A stretch of 9,444 nucleotides of DNA from the NCBI GenBank assembly GCA_964391735.1, contig CAYMNF010000069.1, forward strand, positions 1-9,444, in the 5' to 3' direction. Source of the stretch: CAG-1031 sp964391735 (GTDB lineage: Bacteria; Bacteroidota; Bacteroidia; Bacteroidales; Muribaculaceae). This document shows, piece by piece, positions 4,702-9,444 of this stretch. Positions within the stretch are counted from its first letter, which is position 1; every line of letters starts with the position of its first letter. Position numbers and translations under genes: made by a program. A model generated the notes under the pieces. The model was not told the DNA's origin and did not search any database. It saw only the letters and a program-made list of their open reading frames with translations.

Positions 4702-6170
4702 ATCTTGAATTAATATGGCATAACCTCAGGGAGATGCTCAGCTTCAACCCTAATGACCCGATGATTTTTGCGTCGGGAATATTCTGGGTGCTTTTTCTGC
4801 TTTTTCTGCCGTTGTATGCATGCTTGAAGAACCGCCGTACCATGATGGTGGTATTTGTGGTAATCTTCTCACTGCTTTTTTATTACAAGTCAAGCGGCTG
4901 GTTTGTGTTGATGCTGGTATTGACCTCGGTTATCGACTGGTGGGCGTCAAAGTCAATGGTGCAATGCACAAGCAAATGGAGCCGTAGGGTTTTCCTGATT
5001 CTCCCTATGGTCCTTTCAATAGGGATACTGCTCTATTTCAAATATGCCAACTTCTTTCTGTGGAACTGGAATCAGATGGTTGAAGGCAACTTCCAACCCC
5101 TGGATATCGTATTGCCCGTGGGCATTTCGTTCTATACTTTCCAGTCAATAAGCTACATTGTTGATGTATACAAGGGAAAGATTCAGCCCACCAAGACATG
5201 GCTGGATTATGCTTTTTTCCTCACCTTTTTTCCCCAGTTGGTCGCCGGCCCGATTATGCGTGCCGATTACTTTATACCACAGATATATGAGAATCGACAT
5301 GCCAGCCGACAGGAGATGTGGGCCGGCGTGTGGCTCATAATCTTGGGTTTGATAAAGAAAAGTATAATTGCCGACTATCTTGCCCAGTACAATGACCTGG
5401 TTTTCAACAATCCCGGCGGCTATTCAGGCTTTGAAACGCTGATGGGACTGTGCGGCTACTCTATGCAGATATACGGGGACTTCTCAGGGTACTCAGATAT
5501 GGCCATTGGTATCGCAGCCATCATGGGATTTAAGCTTGCCCCAAACTTCAACTTCCCATACAAAGCAACCAACCTCAGCGATTTCTGGCGCAGATGGCAT
5601 ATATCATTGTCAACGTGGTTGAAAGACTACATTTATATACCTCTTGGCGGAAATCGCAAGGGGACGTTCAGAACCTATCTAAACAACTTCCTGACAATGC
5701 TTATTGCCGGTTTTTGGCATGGCGCGGCATGGAAGTTTGTGGTATGGGGAGGCTTGCACGGGATTGGCCTCGCCGTTCACAAGGCTTGCCAACCCTGGCT
5801 CAAGAAGTTGCCTGACAATTGGCTGATAAAGGCTTTGGCATGGACCGTCACCATGCTATATATAGCCCTGCTTTGGGCATATTTCCGTGCGGCAGACTGG
5901 CATGACTCAATGATACTGTTGGATACTGTCTTCACCAAATTCTCATTTGACTATGTTTGGCCTTTTGTACAGGCCCGGTGGATGTGGGTTATCCTGATGG
6001 CGGTTATCATCACAGCTCACTCATTGCCCACGAGTTGGTGGGGAAAGGCCGGGGACTGGTTTGTGGCATCCCCGATTTGGGTAAAGGCTATCATCTTTAC
6101 CGTTGTGGTTCAGCTTATTGTGGAGTTTCGTACCGAGGATGTATCACCGTTTATCTACTTCCAGTTCTAA
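4698..6170 (+). CDS. MBOAT family membrane O-acyltransferase (AlgI/DltB/PatA-like)
   Basis: This is a 490-residue polytopic membrane protein with roughly ten or more hydrophobic segments. Family blocks appear in order: LPVGISFYTFQSISYIVDVY (139-158), FFPQLVAGPIMR (177-188), YGDFSGYSDMAIG (259-271), NFPYKATNLSDFWRRWH (285-301, with conserved His301), WLKDYIYIPLGGN (307-319) and AGFWHGAAW (337-345, with catalytic His341). MBOATs of this bacterial branch take an activated acyl group in the cytoplasm and deliver it to the periplasmic side for O-acylation of a glycan. The four-base start/stop overlap with the preceding SGNH gene argues for a matched pair. No dltA or dltC homologue lies nearby, so D-alanylation of the Dlt type is unlikely; acetyl is the probable group. 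The length is normal and the protein is intact. Confidence 0.93.
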   Translation: MNLELIWHNLREMLSFNPNDPMIFASGIFWVLFLLFLPLYACLKNRRTMMVVFVVIFSLLFYYKSSGWFVLMLVLTSVIDWWASKSMVQCTSKWSRRVFLILPMVLSIGILLYFKYANFFLWNWNQMVEGNFQPLDIVLPVGISFYTFQSISYIVDVYKGKIQPTKTWLDYAFFLTFFPQLVAGPIMRADYFIPQIYENRHASRQEMWAGVWLIILGLIKKSIIADYLAQYNDLVFNNPGGYSGFETLMGLCGYSMQIYGDFSGYSDMAIGIAAIMGFKLAPNFNFPYKATNLSDFWRRWHISLSTWLKDYIYIPLGGNRKGTFRTYLNNFLTMLIAGFWHGAAWKFVVWGGLHGIGLAVHKACQPWLKKLPDNWLIKALAWTVTMLYIALLWAYFRAADWHDSMILLDTVFTKFSFDYVWPFVQARWMWVILMAVIITAHSLPTSWWGKAGDWFVASPIWVKAIIFTVVVQLIVEFRTEDVSPFIYFQF

Positions 6171-6208
6171 GGGGCCATACTTTATATACAACTACTTAAA
6201 ACACCTAC

Positions 6209-6958
6209 ATGAAGTTTGTTTCTTGGAACGTTAACGGGCTGCGAGCAATCGTAAAGAAGGAATTCTATAAGGAGTTCAAGGAGTTGGACGCGGATTTCTT
6301 TTGTATTCAGGAGACCAAATTGCAGGAGGGCCAAATAGAAATGGATTTGCCCGGATATAACATGTACTGGAGCTATGCTGTGAAGAAAGGATATTCGGGA
6401 ACGGCCATCTTTACACGACATGATGTTATAAGTGTCAACACAAAACTTCCCGGCATTGAGGTCGAGGAGGGGAGACTGGTTGCCCTTGAACTGCCGGAGT
6501 TCTATTTAGTGAACGTATACACCCCAAACATACAGTCCGGCCTGGCGAGGGCAGATTTTCGCCGTGAGTGGGATGACGCCTTTGTTGCTTACGTCTGTGA
6601 ACTTGACAGGCAGAAGCCGGTGATAATGTGTGGAGACTTCAATGTTGCACACCGGGAGATTGACCTGAAAAATCCCGCTGCCAACCGGGGTCAGGCCGGT
6701 TTCTCAGACCAGGAACGCGATTGCTTCAACCGCCTGTTGGAAAGCGGATTTACCGACACTTTCAGGCATCTGCACCCCGATGATGAGGGCGCCTACAGTT
6801 GGTGGAGCTACATGAACTTTAGCCGACGCCGTAACGACGGATGGCGTATAGATTATTTCCTGGTCTCAAACCGATTGGCTGAGCAAGTGGAGGTAGCTCA
6901 AATCGAGGCGCACGTTATGGGCTCGGACCATGCGCCTGTTACTCTTATCCTGAAATAA
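6209..6958 (+). CDS. xth: Exodeoxyribonuclease III / AP endonuclease
   Basis: This 249-residue enzyme belongs to the ExoIII/APE1 branch of the EEP nuclease superfamily. It cuts at abasic sites in DNA and has 3'-5' exonuclease and 3'-phosphodiesterase activity in base-excision repair. All key motifs are present: WNVNGLRA at 6-13 (Asn7), IQETKLQ at 33-39 (metal ligand Glu35), NVYTPN at 102-107 (Tyr104), GDFNVAH at 142-148 (Asp143, Asn145), WRIDYFLVS at 212-220 (Asp215) and GSDHAPV at 238-244 (Asp240, His241). The spacing suits the shorter ExoA-like type. It starts 38 bases after the MBOAT gene. No matching -7 box is seen in that gap, so it may be read from the upstream promoter, although its function is unrelated. 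The start ATG directly precedes the conserved KFVSWNVNG motif, so it is well supported. Confidence 0.96.
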   Translation: MKFVSWNVNGLRAIVKKEFYKEFKELDADFFCIQETKLQEGQIEMDLPGYNMYWSYAVKKGYSGTAIFTRHDVISVNTKLPGIEVEEGRLVALELPEFYLVNVYTPNIQSGLARADFRREWDDAFVAYVCELDRQKPVIMCGDFNVAHREIDLKNPAANRGQAGFSDQERDCFNRLLESGFTDTFRHLHPDDEGAYSWWSYMNFSRRRNDGWRIDYFLVSNRLAEQVEVAQIEAHVMGSDHAPVTLILK

Positions 6959-6994
6959 TAATTCTACTGGAGAAACCTATTTGCAATAAAATCC

Positions 6995-7002
6995 TATATT
7001 TG
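6995..7002 (+). promoter_or_regulatory. Bacteroidetes -7 box upstream of the beta-galactosidase
   Basis: TATATTTG matches TAnnTTTG. No TTG is found 19-21 bases upstream. The nearest TTTG, at 6980-6983, is only 11 bases away. Transcription should start near 7009, about 15 bases before the ATG. The missing -33 box would fit a promoter needing an activator, or simply a weak one. Confidence 0.5.
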
Positions 7003-7024
7003 CAAAAAGGTTATCACGTTACAC

Positions 7025-9367
7025 ATGTTTTCTATGTCATATAAAAAGATCATAGCCCTGATTTCGCTCGTTGCGGTATACCTCGGTGGGATTTCAATTA
7101 ACGCACAAAACAGCTTTACTGCGGGAAAGAACAAATTTCTGCTTAACGGCGAGCCATACGTAATAAAGGCGGCTGAGTTGCACTACCCGCGTATCCCGAG
7201 CGACTACTGGGAGCATCGTATACAAACATGTAAGGCCTTGGGGATGAATACTATCTGCCTTTATGTTTTCTGGAATGCCCATGAGGAGGCTGAGGGGGAG
7301 TTCGATTTTACCGGACAGAATGATTTGCGACGTTTTGTTGAGCTGTGTGCCAAAAATGACATGAAGGTGATATTGCGTCCCGGTCCATACGTTTGTGCTG
7401 AGTGGGAAATGGGTGGACTGCCTTGGTGGCTGTTGAAGAAAAAGGATATCCAGCTGCGAGAAAATGACCCTTATTTCCTTGAACGTGTTGAACGGTTTGA
7501 GCAGGAGGTCGCAAAGCAGGTTGGTGACCTAACCATCCAAAACGGAGGCCCCATCATTATGATTCAGGTTGAAAACGAGTACGGTGCATACGGTGTTGAC
7601 AAACCCTATATGGAAAATATCCGCAACATCATTCGCAAAAACTTTGGGGATGAGATTACGCTTTTCCAATGTGACTGGTCATCAAATTTTGAACAGAACG
7701 GCCTTGATGACGTTGTGTGGACAATGAACTTTGGCACCGGCGCGAATATTGCGGAACAGTTCAGTCGTCTGAGTGACTATCGCCCTGACAGTCCACGCAT
7801 GTGCTCTGAGTTCTGGAGCGGATGGTTTGACAAATGGGGAGCCAACCATGAGACCCGAAGTGCGGATGCAATGATTGCCGGGATAGATGAGATGTTGGCG
7901 AACGATATATCTTTCAGTCTGTATATGACCCACGGCGGGACAAACTGGGGGCATTGGGCCGGGGCAAATTCCCCGGGTTTTGCTCCTGATGTTACATCAT
8001 ACGATTATGATGCTCCCATAAATGAGCAGGGGGCTCCAACCCCTAAGTTCCATAAACTGAGGGAGACTCTTGCAAAATATTCAGCTGACACTCTCCCGCC
8101 AATACCCGAGGCTATAAATATTATTGAGATACCTCGTTTCAAGTTTACCGAGGTTGCTCCACTGTTCCAAAACCTTCCTGAGCCCAAGACAGACCACGAG
8201 ATCAGGACAATGGAGGAATATGGCCAGGGCTTCGGCAGTATTCTTTACTCAACTCTAACCCCTGCCACAGCGGGCGAGAGTCTGCTTACAGTAGATGAGC
8301 CACACGATTTCGCACGGGTGTTTATTGATGGGGAATTTGTTGGTAACCTTGATCGCCGCTTGGGTGAGAAAACCTTGATTTTGCCGCAATTGAAGCAAGG
8401 GCAGCGTCTTGACATCCTTGTTGAAGCCATGGGCCGTATCAACTTTGGTCGCGCTATCAAAGACTTTAAGGGTATCACCGATAAAGTTACTATTAGCGAG
8501 AACATTGAAGGCCGGCAAACAGTGCATGATCTGAAGGATTGGAAAGTCTACAACCTCCCAGACGAGTACGATTTTTACCGCTCTATGAACTTTGCCCCTA
8601 TACAGGGAGAGCTTGTTCCGGGTGTTTACCGTGCCACATTTACGGTAGAGAATCCCGGGGATACTTACCTCAACTTTGAGGGATTTGGCAAGGGTCTGGT
8701 GTATGTTAACGGGAAGGGGATAGGACGTATCTGGGAGATTGGTCCGCAACAAACCCTTTATATGCCCGGAGTATGGCTGCAGAAGGGTGAGAATGAAATT
8801 TTGGTTTTTGACATTCTCGGCCCCAAAGTTGCTGAAAGTGAGGGTCTGCCCGAGCCGATAATCGATAAGTTACAACTCAGCAAGCCCCAAACCCATCGTC
8901 TGGAGGGTGAGGAACTTTCCCTTGCCGGGGAAGAGCCGGTAATGACCGGTAGCTTCACTGAGGGGAATGGTTGGCAAAAAGTTCTGTTCCCTGATGTTGT
9001 TTCGGGACGATATATCTGCATTGAAGCCCTCAGCGCGTTAGACAACGGTAACGAGGCTTCAATAGCCGAGCTATACCTCCTTGACGAGAACGGGCAGCGA
9101 CTTTCGCGCGAACAATGGCGTGTAAACTATGCTGACAGTGAGGATGTTGAGGGTGTAAACCGAGCCGCTGACAAAATCTATGACTTGCAGGAGTCGACAG
9201 CCTGGAGCACCGGCACAGACAATCCCTATCCACACTACATAGTGATAGAGTTAGGCGATGAACATAAACTTTCAGGTTTAGAATATCTTCCCAGAATGGA
9301 ACCCGGCACCCCCGGCGGCATCAAGGAGTACCGTGTGTACGTAAAATCCTCCCCTTTCAACTATTGA
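7025..9367 (+). CDS. Secreted GH35 beta-galactosidase with C-terminal discoidin-like domain
   Basis: This is a 780-residue exported glycoside hydrolase that removes terminal beta-linked galactose. A signal peptide ends near residue 27 (SINAQ); no lipoprotein cysteine is present, so it is probably periplasmic. The GH35 barrel spans about 31-352. It holds the family signature GGPIIMIQVENEYG at 174-187, with acid/base Glu185, and CSEFWSGWFDKWG at 260-272, with nucleophile Glu262. The assignments follow human GLB1. Beta-sandwich domains fill about 395-615. A tail at about 640-777 (for example ASIAELYLLDENG at 678-690 and HYIVIELGDEHKLSGLEYLP at 737-756) resembles an F5/8 type C (discoidin, CBM32-like) carbohydrate-binding module. 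The overall length is usual for Bacteroidales GH35 enzymes. A second ATG at 7034 would also leave a good signal peptide. No SusC/SusD pair or regulator is visible nearby. Confidence 0.95.
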   Translation: MFSMSYKKIIALISLVAVYLGGISINAQNSFTAGKNKFLLNGEPYVIKAAELHYPRIPSDYWEHRIQTCKALGMNTICLYVFWNAHEEAEGEFDFTGQNDLRRFVELCAKNDMKVILRPGPYVCAEWEMGGLPWWLLKKKDIQLRENDPYFLERVERFEQEVAKQVGDLTIQNGGPIIMIQVENEYGAYGVDKPYMENIRNIIRKNFGDEITLFQCDWSSNFEQNGLDDVVWTMNFGTGANIAEQFSRLSDYRPDSPRMCSEFWSGWFDKWGANHETRSADAMIAGIDEMLANDISFSLYMTHGGTNWGHWAGANSPGFAPDVTSYDYDAPINEQGAPTPKFHKLRETLAKYSADTLPPIPEAINIIEIPRFKFTEVAPLFQNLPEPKTDHEIRTMEEYGQGFGSILYSTLTPATAGESLLTVDEPHDFARVFIDGEFVGNLDRRLGEKTLILPQLKQGQRLDILVEAMGRINFGRAIKDFKGITDKVTISENIEGRQTVHDLKDWKVYNLPDEYDFYRSMNFAPIQGELVPGVYRATFTVENPGDTYLNFEGFGKGLVYVNGKGIGRIWEIGPQQTLYMPGVWLQKGENEILVFDILGPKVAESEGLPEPIIDKLQLSKPQTHRLEGEELSLAGEEPVMTGSFTEGNGWQKVLFPDVVSGRYICIEALSALDNGNEASIAELYLLDENGQRLSREQWRVNYADSEDVEGVNRAADKIYDLQESTAWSTGTDNPYPHYIVIELGDEHKLSGLEYLPRMEPGTPGGIKEYRVYVKSSPFNY

Positions 9368-9444
9368 TTGGGGTAGGTTTTTAGCATTTCCTTTTCAGCA
9401 TCGCGGCAGTTGTAGTCTTTGGCAATTATTTGTCGGGGACGATG
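9361..9444 (-). CDS. C-terminal end of an unrecognised protein (partial, cut by window edge)
   Basis: Read on the minus strand from the window edge, one frame stays open for 27 codons and ends in TAG (complement of 9361-9363). The other two minus frames contain stops in this span. The visible residues include QIIAKDYNCRDAEKEMLKTY, a charged, plausible protein tail. The stop lies inside the last bases of the beta-galactosidase gene, so the two would overlap tail to tail by 7 bases, as the pair at 1490-1500 does. The stretch is too short to identify. An open frame of this size can arise by chance, so the call is tentative. Confidence 0.5.
   Translation of the reverse strand, partial: HRPRQIIAKDYNCRDAEKEMLKTYPNQ

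Noticed and set aside
8255..8752. Minus-strand open frame of 165 codons inside the beta-galactosidase gene.
   Set aside because: It is antisense to a well-supported GH35 reading frame, with no motif, promoter or partner gene.

Overview
The window looks like a chromosomal stretch from a member of the order Bacteroidales. Four upstream regions carry the Bacteroidetes -7 promoter box TAnnTTTG, some with a TTG -33 box about 19-20 bases upstream, and strong Shine-Dalgarno sequences are mostly absent. Several genes are types common in gut Bacteroidales: a DUF2582 winged-helix protein, a soluble DUF2156 protein, a GH35 beta-galactosidase of about 780 residues with a discoidin-like tail, and an MBOAT/SGNH pair. 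Genus and family cannot be fixed from this stretch. No insertion sequence, phage gene, CRISPR array or plasmid function was seen, and base composition looks even across the genes.

Layout. Positions 1-71 hold a tRNA-Lys(CTT) on the minus strand, cut by the window edge, with its own promoter at 89-119. A back-to-back promoter at 160-190 drives a plus-strand pair: a small acidic protein of unknown function (252-485) overlapping agmatine deiminase (475-1500). The deiminase gene runs 11 bases into the end of a convergent DUF2156 GNAT-fold protein (1490-2455, minus). A 264-base intergenic region carries a promoter and roughly 110-base leader for a 71-residue DUF2582 protein (2720-2935), followed by a hairpin terminator (2971-3018).

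From 3037 a new promoter starts a tight plus-strand run: a secreted alpha/beta-hydrolase esterase (3126-3899), a membrane-anchored SGNH protein (3913-4701), an MBOAT acyltransferase (4698-6170, start overlapping the SGNH stop), and then exonuclease III (6209-6958), possibly read from the same transcript. The SGNH and MBOAT proteins together resemble the acyl-export and acyl-transfer halves of surface glycan O-acetylation systems (AlgI/AlgJ, PatA/PatB type). The esterase in front could act on the same kind of ester. A GH35 beta-galactosidase (7025-9367) follows with a separate -7 box. The last 84 bases hold the C-terminal end of a minus-strand gene that overlaps it tail to tail.

Most of the window is ordinary Bacteroidales housekeeping and carbohydrate metabolism. 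The part most worth a second look is the three-gene esterase-SGNH-MBOAT module. The small unknown ORF tied to agmatine deiminase comes next.
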